Origin: Chitinibacter tainanensis DSM 15459
GTDB lineage: Bacteria > Pseudomonadota > Gammaproteobacteria > Burkholderiales > Chitinibacteraceae
Length of the DNA: 64,000 nucleotides
NCBI RefSeq assembly: GCF_000429785.1
Contig: NZ_KE386952.1
Span: forward strand, 210,917 to 274,916
Direction: 5' to 3'
Positions within the stretch are counted from its first letter, which is position 1, and each line of letters opens with the position of its first letter. The notes beneath the pieces were generated by a model. It was given only the letters and a program-made list of their open reading frames with translations. It was not told where the DNA came from and did no database searches. The position numbers and the translations under genes were made by a program. Shown piece after piece: positions 35,005 through 42,246 of the stretch.

Positions 35005-36024
35005 CCAGACGAAGGTCTGGCTAGCTCGCACGCAAGGCAGCTTGCGCCATGATTTTTTGATGTGAAGAAGTTATGGCGCAGGCTGCCAACTGCAAACACA
35101 CACTGGGGGAAACTCCACGTTAACGCACGCCAAGCGTTAACAAACCGCCGTAGCTGCGTGCCGGGCAATACTGGCTGGCGCGGCTGCAACGAGCGCTTGG
35201 GGCAGGCATGCCCCATTCGACTCAATCCATGCCGAGAAGTTGGGCAACACGGAAACGGGAGCCTAGGTAACTAGGACAAACGCTGTTCAAGTAGAGAGCG
35301 GTAGCCAATCCGCCCGTGAGATAGCTGGAAATGAACGGCTATGACGCGGACTAAGCAAGCGGGTTATGAGGTCGTGGAAACACGGCAGGGGCACGAGGAG
35401 AAATCTGGACTGCCTGGCACCTCGTTGATAACGCGAGGGTCTATGATAGCTGAAGCTTGTAAGTGGGGGTGCGAGCCCCCCATCTGAGTAATCACCTTGG
35501 GTCTGCTCCTGCGGGAGTGATTCATCAATGAAGAGTTGGCGCAGGTAAGCCTAGCTATGGAGCATCGTGGGCTGAAACCGGCAACGGGTAAGCGTATGCG
35601 ATGCACCATCTCTGAGATGAAAGAACCTTAAATCGTGGTGAGACTACTTGAACTAACGTGGGAACCTCTGACGGCCAGTGATCCGGTAGGCACCGGGTAG
35701 GCGCAAGAGGGGGAGAGTGGGTGAGTAGCGCTTGAGCGACTTTCGAGGCCTAATCAGCCAAGCGAGAAGCGAGCGAAAACCGACAGCGGTTGAAAAAGTG
35801 TGTGGTTGGGCTTGGCAGCCCTTTGCAGTGATAGCCGGATTCTGCGCCTGGCCGCGTGGAGTACGACAGTGTGACTTGGCAGTCACATGAGCGAGAAAGT
35901 GTCCGGTTTTAACCCGGCGAAAATATGGAGGGTAATTAGCCGACTGAGCATCACTCTGCTCGATGTTTCAGTCGTACCGCTGGGCATCTGCCTAGCACTC
36001 AGCCACCCCGGTTTCGGGGTGGCT
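35005..36024 (+). ncRNA. Candidate large structured non-coding RNA (about 1.0 kb)
   Basis: No credible gene occupies this GC-rich kilobase, yet it is full of hairpins: 35005-35020 (GAAG loop), 35036-35087 (15 bp with one G-U), 35119-35141 (8 bp), 35199-35214, 35262-35275 (GTAA loop), 35373-35384 (GAAA loop), 35464-35482, 35506-35517, 35562-35604 capped by GCAA, 35607-35619, 35683-35696, 35778-35791, 35808-35821, 35870-35887, 35941-35974, and a final 10-bp stem at 36001-36024. GNRA loops appear only when read on the plus strand, which sets the direction. The stems at 35808 and 35870 share the loop CTTGGCAG. Size and ornateness recall GOLLD and ROOL RNAs of mobile elements, but I cannot match it to either. 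I find no group I or II intron core and no reverse transcriptase. Confidence 0.6.
36001..36024 (+). terminator. Strong hairpin at the end of the RNA candidate
   Basis: AGCCACCCCG-GTTT-CGGGGTGGCT, a perfect 10-bp stem followed by ATTTACC. The T tract is short, so termination is plausible rather than certain. No gene end other than the RNA candidate is near on the plus strand. Confidence 0.6.
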
Positions 36025-36109
36025 ATTTACCTGAGCAGAAGAAATTTACAGGCAGGCCAAGCCCAACCAGCTCGTAGGCATCACAAAAGACCAGTCCATT
36101 TTCACCAGT

Positions 36110-36355
36110 CTATTCGGCATCCTTCGTTATGCCGACCTGCTCAAACTTCAGCAATTCCGCTGGAGGTAGCTGCAAGGTATCTGCTAATCGACAGATATTG
36201 ACGAGCGACGGATTGCGCTGCCCTCGCTCAATGCCCCCAACATAACTGCGCGCTAGGCCGCTTTCCAAGGCCAGTCGCTCTTGGGACCAGCCCAATTCTT
36301 TGCGCAGCATGGCAAGTCGTTTACCGAAAAGGATTAGGTTATCTACAGAGGTCAT
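36110..36355 (-). CDS. XRE-family DNA-binding regulator
   Basis: An 81-residue single-domain helix-turn-helix protein: GKRLAMLRKELGWSQERLAL, SGLARSYVGGIERGQRNPS and LVNICRLADTLQLPPAELL form the five-helix lambda-repressor fold, with the RNPS segment typical of restriction-modification controller proteins. It is divergent from the HNH gene, with a palindrome (36428-36442) between them that is a likely operator. It may control the HNH gene, itself or the nearby methyltransferase and nuclease. Confidence 0.88.
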   Translation of the reverse strand: MTSVDNLILFGKRLAMLRKELGWSQERLALESGLARSYVGGIERGQRNPSLVNICRLADTLQLPPAELLKFEQVGITKDAE

Positions 36356-36427
36356 TGGTCGGCGATCGGAGCTGGAACGCCGGAAAGGTTAATCAAACGA
36401 ACTAAATAAGGACACGCTCTATGGTGA

Positions 36428-36442
36428 CACTCACTATGAGTG
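36428..36442. promoter_or_regulatory. Palindromic operator candidate CACTCA-CTA-TGAGTG
   Basis: A perfect inverted repeat in the 146-base gap between the divergent XRE and HNH genes, with extra half-site-like TGACA/AGTGA copies on either side. The layout resembles controller-protein boxes of restriction systems. Confidence 0.55.
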
Positions 36443-36501
36443 ACATTTCAGTGAAGTATCCATACAATTCGTTTTTTAGGTAGGAAAAAGGATTTAGAAA
36501 G

Positions 36502-36954
36502 ATGGCTGTTGATGCTGCCACTAGAGCTGCAGTGCTGTTCGGTTGGGCTTACAAGTGTTTTTACTGCGGGCATGATGCTTGTTTAGTGGATCACATTGTC
36601 CCAATTGAAAAGGACGGAACAGATGAGCCGCATAACTTAGTTGCCAGTTGCAAGGAGTGCAACAATATGAAAAGTGATCTGTGGCTCCCGCTTTCGGCAC
36701 TTGAGGAGGCTCTAGCCTCGGCAGCGGTACTAACCCCATTTGTTCTAGAAGCTGCAGATATTTATCGCAAATCAATTCTTGTAGCTAGGGACAGGCTCGC
36801 TTACGGGTCACTACAACTAAAAGAAGGTGATAAGGGGCAGTCGCTGTTGAGTCCTGGGGTTCGCAGAATCCCTGCAGCACGCGTCATCGCTGTCGAAGCA
36901 GCTGAAATCGCGGAACGTTATAAGGCAAAAAAACAGCCCCAAAAAAAAGCGTAG
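36502..36954 (+). CDS. HNH endonuclease
   Basis: A 150-residue protein with a compact HNH nuclease domain: CFYCGH, DHIVPIEKDGTDEPHNLV and SCKECNNMKSD. This gives the two CxxC zinc knuckles, the catalytic His in the DH pair, and the Asn and Asn/His of the helix. The remaining 80 residues are helical and end in a Lys-rich tail (KAKKQPQKKA). Single-domain HNH proteins act as restriction, homing or phage-packaging nucleases, and context here (XRE regulator, restriction cassette) favours defence. It does not resemble the RuvC-HNH proteins that use guide RNA. Confidence 0.88.
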   Translation: MAVDAATRAAVLFGWAYKCFYCGHDACLVDHIVPIEKDGTDEPHNLVASCKECNNMKSDLWLPLSALEEALASAAVLTPFVLEAADIYRKSILVARDRLAYGSLQLKEGDKGQSLLSPGVRRIPAARVIAVEAAEIAERYKAKKQPQKKA

Positions 36955-37131
36955 CGCAAAACCAATGCCAATAATTTGACTTTAATACCTTATTAAAAAC
37001 AAAAGTTCAAAAAACATCAGGTTTCGGCTCCCGCTGTTTTGTATTGCATATTTACGGACGGAAGAAGTGCGGGTACACAACTAAGAAGGCAATGAAGCAT
37101 TTGTTAGTTAACTTGCATAGAGACTTTATTA

Positions 37132-37184
37132 TTGACCCGCGGCAGTATCTCAGATAGGATCATGTGATCTATGTAACATCACAT
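37132..37184 (+). promoter_or_regulatory. Promoter and operator of the RHH-methyltransferase operon
   Basis: TTGACC (37132-37137), a 17-base spacer and TAGGAT (37155-37160), overlapped downstream by ATGTGAT-N9-ATCACAT (37162-37184). The inverted repeat sits over the expected start of transcription, where a repressor such as the RHH protein would block it. Confidence 0.65.
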
Positions 37185-37194
37185 AAGGCACACA

Positions 37195-37374
37195 ATGGCT
37201 ATCGGAGAATCCGGTCGAATAGTTCTAGAAATTGAACCCGACCTGAAAAAAAAATTTTATGCTTGTCTAGCACTAGAACAAATCACATTAAAAGATTGGT
37301 TTATAAAAACCATTGAAGAACATATGAAGAACCAACATCCAGAAATTTTCACCATGAAGAACAACAAGAAATGA
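37195..37374 (+). CDS. Small ribbon-helix-helix-like regulator
   Basis: A 59-residue protein reading MAIGESGRIVLEIEPDLKKK at its start, then a predicted strand-helix-helix (YACLALEQITLKDWFIKTIE). The beta strand RIVLEIE followed by two helices is the Arc/MetJ-type DNA-binding fold. Its TGA overlaps the methyltransferase ATG (AATGA), so translation is coupled. A palindrome over the promoter suits autorepression, which would delay or limit methyltransferase expression. The fold assignment is by pattern only. Confidence 0.7.
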   Translation: MAIGESGRIVLEIEPDLKKKFYACLALEQITLKDWFIKTIEEHMKNQHPEIFTMKNNKK

Positions 37375-39005
37375 ACTTCATCGAAAATGAATCTGAAAAA
37401 AAGCTTCGTGGTGGCTACTACACACCGGAAGACCTCGCCACTTACATTGCAAAATGGATAGCTAAAAGCAATCCTGAACATGTCTTAGAACCAAGCTGTG
37501 GTGATGGAATTTTCATCAAAGCATTTCACAACATCGGCAACACCGAAGCTTTACACTTTCACGGCTTTGAATTATTTGATGATGAAGCAGATAAAGCCCA
37601 AAAAAGAGCATCACAACTAAAAATCAAATCCATAATTAAGTGTGCTGACTTTTTGGACCATGCCATCAAATTGATGGCAGCGGGGAAAGCTGAATTTGAT
37701 GCGGTTGTAGGAAATCCTCCATTTATTCGCTATCAATACTTGCCTTCGGAATCCCAAGAAAAATCTGAGATTATTTTCAAAAGCGAGCACTTAAAATTTA
37801 CTAAGCATACGAATGCTTGGGTTCCGTTTGTCATTGCCGCTATCAAAACCTTAAAACCTGGCGGAAGATTTGGAATGATTTTGCCAGCCGAAATCATTCA
37901 TGTCATGCATGCTCAATCACTTAGAACATATCTGGGCGAGCAGTGTAGTAAGCTGCTGATTGTTGATCCAGAAGAAATTTGGTTTGAAGGGACTCTTCAA
38001 GGAGCAATTATTCTCTTTGCTGAAAAGAAGAAAAAAATTGATGATCACTCTTATGGATTGGGTATTTACAAGGTGGCAGGCAAGGATTTTCTAAATGAAG
38101 ATCCTGAAAAAGTATTTGAAGATACACCGCGCATTAACGGCGAAACCGTTGAAGGAAAGTGGACTCAAGCCCTCTTAACGAAAGAGGAAAGGACACTCTA
38201 CAAGCTACTGCTGAATCTTGATGAAGTCCATAAATTCCATCAAATTGCAAAAGTGGATGTTGGCATTGTCACTGGTGCAAACAAGTTTTTCTTGGTTCCA
38301 AACAGTGTGGTGCAAGAATATGAATTAGAAAACTATGCTCATCCAATGTTTGGACGAAGTGAGCATTGCCCTGGACTTATCTATGATGAACAACAGCATC
38401 AGGAAAATACACAAAAGGGCAACCCTACCAATTTCATTTTGATTAAAGATGAATTGAGCAAGCTACCAAAGAAGGTAAGGGAATATATCGCTCTTGGAGA
38501 GGCTGATAACCTGCATACTCGCTACAAATGCCGAATTCGAAAACCTTGGTATACAGTTCCTTCTGTTTACTCAACAAAAATTGGAATGCTAAAACGCAGC
38601 CATGACATTCCAAAGTTAATTCTAAATACTGTTGACGCTTATACGACAGACACAGCATACAGAATCACAGCAAAGGAAACCATTGCTGCGGATAAGCTTG
38701 TCTTTTGCTTCCCAACAGCATTAACTGCATTGAGTGCAGAGCTTGAAGGCCGGCATTATGGAGGTGGTGTTCTTGAACTCGTTCCTTCCGAGATTGAGGA
38801 ACTAGCCATTGCCTACCCAAAGAAGCTCACTAAATTTGATTTGGAAGCACTGAATTGCACCTACAAAAAAGAAAGTGCCCCTGAAATTCTTGAACAACAA
38901 TCAAGAATTGTATTGGGGGCACTTGGCATCACTGCTGAACAACAAGCTGTTTTGCTTAATGCTTGGAAGCGATTGAAGAACAGAAGACAGCGAATCAGTG
39001 ATTAA
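37371..39005 (+). CDS. Type II N6-adenine DNA methyltransferase
   Basis: A 544-residue enzyme that should protect host DNA by methylating adenine. LRGGYYTPEDLATYIAKWI and motif I VLEPSCGDGIFIKAF bind S-adenosylmethionine. Motif IV is VVGNPPFIRYQ, the NPPF type of gamma-class (TaqI/PaeR7I-like) enzymes with the target-recognition region in the C-terminal half. Codon use and base composition are AT-rich compared with the host genes. It converges with, and overlaps by four bases, the nuclease gene, a common arrangement of type II systems. Confidence 0.93.
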   Translation: MNFIENESEKKLRGGYYTPEDLATYIAKWIAKSNPEHVLEPSCGDGIFIKAFHNIGNTEALHFHGFELFDDEADKAQKRASQLKIKSIIKCADFLDHAIKLMAAGKAEFDAVVGNPPFIRYQYLPSESQEKSEIIFKSEHLKFTKHTNAWVPFVIAAIKTLKPGGRFGMILPAEIIHVMHAQSLRTYLGEQCSKLLIVDPEEIWFEGTLQGAIILFAEKKKKIDDHSYGLGIYKVAGKDFLNEDPEKVFEDTPRINGETVEGKWTQALLTKEERTLYKLLLNLDEVHKFHQIAKVDVGIVTGANKFFLVPNSVVQEYELENYAHPMFGRSEHCPGLIYDEQQHQENTQKGNPTNFILIKDELSKLPKKVREYIALGEADNLHTRYKCRIRKPWYTVPSVYSTKIGMLKRSHDIPKLILNTVDAYTTDTAYRITAKETIAADKLVFCFPTALTALSAELEGRHYGGGVLELVPSEIEELAIAYPKKLTKFDLEALNCTYKKESAPEILEQQSRIVLGALGITAEQQAVLLNAWKRLKNRRQRISD

Positions 39006-40189
39006 TCAATCTCAATCATAAACTCTGGTGGGGCAGAGTCCTTTCTATGCAAGCTCATAATTCGCCCCAACAGATCAGTTTGAGCGATCAGACTCTTGGC
39101 ATCACCCCAACTCACATTAGTCATAGCATTGTTCTGGTTATATGACTTTGAGGTGGTGTCAGTGTTGTGCGAAATCTTCAATTCAAAAGTTCCTCTATAT
39201 TCACCCTTCGTGAAAATATGAACTTTGATTTGAGCTCTTTCATAGTGAGGCAATGCGGCATCAACTGCCCAACCCACATCAGCAAAAACTTCATCTCGGA
39301 AGTAATGTCGCTGATCGATGCCCTCCATTGCACCTTTTTTCCAAAGCATTGAACCAGTTGGATTGGTATTTCCACCAGTGGGAATATTCAGATCTCGCTC
39401 TTTCAATTCCTTGCTTTGCCATACCAAGTAATAATCCCGTGAATTTGGTTTTGCAATACTTGGACGATGGGTGACTTCTTCCTGCCCATTTTCCTTGATG
39501 ATAATTTCATCAACAAACTCTTTACCCGCCTTCTTTTTAGTAACTGGATGAGGAATTTTTTTAAATAACTTCATCAACGGAATGGAATCACCCTTCTCCT
39601 TTGATGGTCTAGAACTCTTCTGTTTTATTACGACCGTTTCATCAACAACCCGACCGCTTTCAAACACACTTCTTATATCATCTGAGCTATTTATTTTTAT
39701 TACATGCTCTGGATGATTTTCAATAAGAGTGTTGAACACTACCTCTGTTTGATCAACAAATTCCTTGTCTTCCGCCAAATTCAAATCAAGATCAAGAATG
39801 GAACTTGCTTCAATGTTGTTGTGCAAACCACCAAAGGTAAGATTAGCGCTTCCTATAATTGCGGTTGCTGAGTTCTTGAATTGTGCGAGATATATTTTTG
39901 GGTGAAAGATTGTCGTTCTAGAACCGGTATCAACAACATAGAGATCAGCCCCAGTCTCAAGAATAACTTCTAATGCTTGATATGAAGTGATGTCGTTTCG
40001 TATACCAACAAAGACAGAACACTTTCCTTTGTTCTTTTCTAATGCGGGTTTAATAACCGCAGCCCCTTGGCTCTTGGCAAAGGCAACACTGATCATTAGC
40101 CTTTCCAAATCCTTGCCAAGTGTCTCTCGTATAGCTGATGAGTGATCTTTATCTGTTACTGCTTGTAGTAGGAATCTAGCTTTAGCCAT
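39002..40189 (-). CDS. BfiI/NgoFVII-like restriction endonuclease (PLD fold)
   Basis: A 395-residue nuclease. The N-terminal third is a phospholipase-D-type domain with one catalytic set: His and Lys in IFHPKIYLAQF, Asn in IIGSANLTFGG and Glu in NNIEASS, as in BfiI, which works without metal ions as a dimer. The C-terminal half (WQSKELKERDLNIPTGGNTN to the end) resembles the B3-like DNA-recognition domain of NgoFVII-type enzymes. The start codon has hardly any ribosome site, which would keep expression low. The recognition sequence cannot be read from the protein. Confidence 0.88.
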   Translation of the reverse strand: MAKARFLLQAVTDKDHSSAIRETLGKDLERLMISVAFAKSQGAAVIKPALEKNKGKCSVFVGIRNDITSYQALEVILETGADLYVVDTGSRTTIFHPKIYLAQFKNSATAIIGSANLTFGGLHNNIEASSILDLDLNLAEDKEFVDQTEVVFNTLIENHPEHVIKINSSDDIRSVFESGRVVDETVVIKQKSSRPSKEKGDSIPLMKLFKKIPHPVTKKKAGKEFVDEIIIKENGQEEVTHRPSIAKPNSRDYYLVWQSKELKERDLNIPTGGNTNPTGSMLWKKGAMEGIDQRHYFRDEVFADVGWAVDAALPHYERAQIKVHIFTKGEYRGTFELKISHNTDTTSKSYNQNNAMTNVSWGDAKSLIAQTDLLGRIMSLHRKDSAPPEFMIEID

Positions 40190-40444
40190 AAATAAAATCG
40201 AAGTTGGTATTTGGTTGACGAGGGCAAAAGTCGGAGCAGTTCAACTGCCAATGTTATCTCTCATCACGGGCTAATACCATCCCAAAGCAAATAAATTATC
40301 ATCATCTACTGTAAGTCTGCCATTAACTCAATCGATCTGCAGCGCCTAACATGCAGAAAGTTATGATTTGTTGGGTGTAAACAGACTTTACGATGGGAAG
40401 ATAAATTGCAGACTTCTAGTTAGCTCTATGTCGTACAAGCAACA

Positions 40445-40678
40445 TCACCATCGCTCAAGCTTTTCCGTCCATGCGTTTTGTGCAGCAAAGCGAAGCTCTT
40501 GCCATTTCACGACTGCAGTTTCAGACCAGTACACATATTTGCCAATCCTGACAGGGGGCGGAAAAACCCCTTGCCTAACCATGTTTTCGAGGGTGCGCTC
40601 TGAAATCTTCAGTTGTTCACACAAAGATGCTTTGGTGAGTAATGCATGCACCCCATGCGCCGCAACAGGTCTCAACAT
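40445..40678 (-). CDS. AlpA/excisionase-like DNA-binding protein
   Basis: A 77-residue winged-helix protein: LLTKASLCEQLKISERTLEN, VRQGVFPPPVRIGKYVYW and AVVKWQEL follow the AlpA/MerR-type excisionase pattern. It lies at the island end opposite the integrase, as recombination directionality factors often do, close to the repeats likely used as integrase arm sites. ATG 40678 has GGGG eight bases upstream. Its promoter element is shared with the unknown gene at 34180-34824. The 255 bases between it and the nuclease gene hold nothing I can support. Confidence 0.85.
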   Translation of the reverse strand: MLRPVAAHGVHALLTKASLCEQLKISERTLENMVRQGVFPPPVRIGKYVYWSETAVVKWQELRFAAQNAWTEKLERW

Positions 40679-40709
40679 CAATTTAACCCCTTCACATCAA
40701 ATTTGGACA

Positions 40710-40727
40710 CTCTGTATAGTGTTGGCA
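40710..40727 (-). promoter_or_regulatory. Shared island promoter element, copy 2
   Basis: Plus-strand CTCTGTATAGTGTTGGCA, matching 34846-34863 at 15 of 18 positions, 32 bases before the AlpA-like start. Read leftward it offers a TATACAG -10 box. Confidence 0.5.
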
Positions 40728-40830
40728 GTCGTGGTAATTGACGTTCAGTGTTGAGATTTGCAGAAATTTGGTACTAATTAGAAGTTGAATTTATTTCACA
40801 GGCTGGGTAAGCTGAGATGGTGGTTGTGCT

Positions 40831-40885
40831 CTGACATTTTTCTGTCACTGACATCAGCCAATCAGTGCGCTTGACTGCGGTTGAT
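40831..40885. repeat. Island end repeat, right copy (probable integrase arm site)
   Basis: CTGACATTTTTCTGTCA (40831-40847) and the 23-base block at 40863-40885 repeat those at 32535-32551 and 32577-32599 with one and two mismatches. The surrounding 40679-40962 region contains no gene. Confidence 0.65.
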
Positions 40886-40962
40886 GACGTTTCAAACCGG
40901 TTGGGTGCTTGTATTTACTGGCAGTTGCGTATGAGTTCGGCTTGTTCGGCGCGACGGAAAAA

Positions 40963-41008
40963 ATTGAAAATCCGCGTGTCCGTGGTTCGATTCGGCGATT
41001 GGCCACCA
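40963..41008. repeat. attR (displaced tRNA-Phe 3' end)
   Basis: 46 bp repeating tRNA-Phe from the anticodon arm to CCA. One T-stem base is changed (CCGCG to CGGCG), which would unpair that stem. There is no 5' half, so it is not a functional tRNA. Confidence 0.92.
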
Positions 41009-41018
41009 AGAATTAAAC

Positions 41019-41048
41019 AAAAAAGCCAACCTTCGGGTTGGCTTTTTT
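41019..41048 (+). terminator. Original tRNA-Phe terminator, now stranded
   Basis: A-run, GCCAACC-TTCG-GGTTGGC and T6, 10 bases after attR. It would have followed tRNA-Phe before the island inserted. It can also end leftward transcripts from the next gene's far side, but its T run suits the plus strand. Confidence 0.85.
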
Positions 41049-41086
41049 GTTTTGCACGCCCCATTTCAAGACGTCATTTGCAAGAC

Positions 41087-41659
41087 CTAGCGCGCCACCT
41101 CAATCTGCGGGGCGGAAGCCAGCTGCATTTTGCTGCGGCGTAGCATCTCTTTCTGCATGGCCGCAAATTGCTGCTGCATCTGCTGTTGTACATACTGCTT
41201 ACCCAGACTGGCCATCCAGCCTGAAGCTGGCTGCCAGTCGGCGGCATAGCTCATGGTGGTGGATTGCGCCTGCTGTCGTAGCTGCATACGGCTACTGAAG
41301 GCGCCTTGCTGCGTATCTAAGCTATGCGCCACAATTTCGTCTAGGCCGATTAATTCGATCTCGCGGGTGGAATTGAGCGACCAGCTTAATAAGCCCAGCT
41401 GTAATTGACCTTCCTGCTGCACCACCCAACGATTGGCTTTGCGGCTCAACACCTTGCTGCTGCTCATGTTCGGCATGAACTCGCTCATATGCTCAAAATC
41501 ACTGAGCACTGCGAAGGCCAGCGACTTGGCCACAGGCACACTAAATTGTGCAGAGAAATATAAATGCCCATTGCGTTCTGTGCTTTGCACAGCAATGGGA
41601 GCCAAGTCTTGCGCCCAGACCGGCCCAATAAGCAAGATGGCGAGCAATAAACGGCGCAT
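41087..41659 (-). CDS. SRPBCC/START-like exported protein
   Basis: A 190-residue protein with a signal peptide (MRRLLLAILLIGPVWA) and a lipid-binding-like SRPBCC fold: FSAQFSVPVAKSLAFAVLSD, EHMSEFMPNMSSSKVLSR and WSLNSTREIELIG. Such domains bind hydrophobic ligands, and the natural ligand is unknown. The C-terminal Gln-rich helix (KQYVQQQMQQQFAAMQKEML) is extra. AGGAGGGGAT before ATG 41659 fixes the start. It is the first host gene after the island. Confidence 0.8.
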   Translation of the reverse strand: MRRLLLAILLIGPVWAQDLAPIAVQSTERNGHLYFSAQFSVPVAKSLAFAVLSDFEHMSEFMPNMSSSKVLSRKANRWVVQQEGQLQLGLLSWSLNSTREIELIGLDEIVAHSLDTQQGAFSSRMQLRQQAQSTTMSYAADWQPASGWMASLGKQYVQQQMQQQFAAMQKEMLRRSKMQLASAPQIEVAR

Positions 41660-41727
41660 ATCCCCTCCTGCGCCCACCGGCAAATCCGCTGGGCAAGTGA
41701 CTGCCCGCAGCAGTCCGGAGGTTCAGT

Positions 41728-42150
41728 TTAGTGGCGAGAAAATTTCTGTGCCAGCTGATTCAGCTTTTCGGCACGTTTGCGATCGGCCTCAGCAGCCGCT
41801 TCGGCAGCCTGCTTGGCACGGCGCTCGTCCGCTGCTTTTTTGAAATGCTCGTGCAGACTGGTAGCCGCGAATTCACGCTGCTCATCGGTCACAGCATCGG
41901 CCTTGCTGCCATCGAGGTTATAACGCTCGGTCGCGGTTTGCATGGCTTTCAGGTAGCGTACTGACCGGGTATGCATCGACAAAGCACTGCGCAATACGCG
42001 GCGATTAATCTCTGGCAGCGCGGCAATCACTTGTTTGTCGATCCCGATCGCCAGCGGCTGGCAGTCACGGAATACCGCAAACTGTTTTTGCAGCTCTTTC
42101 AGCAAGCCAAAAGTAGTTGGGGTGGCGGGTTTGGTTTCTGGGGTGGTCAT
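41728..42150 (-). CDS. proQ: ProQ/FinO-domain RNA-binding protein
   Basis: A 140-residue RNA chaperone of the minimal ProQ type found in Neisseria. LLKELQKQFAVF, LAIGIDKQVIAALPE, RSALSMHTRSVRYLKAM and ERYNLDG are the FinO-domain landmarks that grip hairpins with 3' single-strand tails, including small RNAs. A charged coiled tail (AEAAAEADRKRAEKLNQL) follows. ATG 42150 is preferred to a TTG six codons upstream. No partner gene is evident. Confidence 0.9.
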   Translation of the reverse strand: MTTPETKPATPTTFGLLKELQKQFAVFRDCQPLAIGIDKQVIAALPEINRRVLRSALSMHTRSVRYLKAMQTATERYNLDGSKADAVTDEQREFAATSLHEHFKKAADERRAKQAAEAAAEADRKRAEKLNQLAQKFSRH

Positions 42151-42246
42151 TCGATCAATGCTCGTCAAACAGTGGTTCTGCGAGCAGGCATTCTAGCAGA
42201 TTCGCTTGCGATACCAAGCCTTGCAGATTGACGGCCGACTAAAGTC

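Larger units (their letters stand above)
32440..41008. mobile_element. tRNA-Phe genomic island (about 8.5 kb)
   Basis: Bounded by 46-bp direct repeats of the tRNA-Phe 3' end with one mismatch. It contains a tyrosine integrase next to the tRNA, an AlpA/Xis-like gene at the far end, internal repeats at both ends that look like integrase arm sites, a restriction-modification cassette, an XRE regulator, an HNH nuclease, an unknown gene and a 1-kb gene-free structured region. The genes at 36.5-40.4 kb are markedly AT-richer than the host. No conjugation, replication or capsid genes are seen, so it is an integrative but non-self-transmissible island, perhaps mobilised or satellite-like. Confidence 0.93.

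Noticed and set aside
34850-36030. Group I or group II intron as explanation of the structured region
   Set aside because: I found no domain V-like hairpin, no GUGYG...AY boundary pair that fits, no group I core (paired GACUA/UAGUC type elements) and no intron-encoded protein. A covariance search should still be run.
34850-36954. HEARO/IsrB or other RNA-guided nuclease system
   Set aside because: The nearby HNH protein is only 150 residues, has zinc knuckles and no RuvC or bridge-helix parts, and the structured region is several times longer than a HEARO RNA.
40963-41008. A second tRNA-Phe gene
   Set aside because: Only the 3' half is present, with a mismatch in the T stem. It is the att duplicate.
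32440-41008. Prophage
   Set aside because: There is an integrase, an excisionase-like gene and a regulator, but no capsid, tail, terminase or lysis genes.
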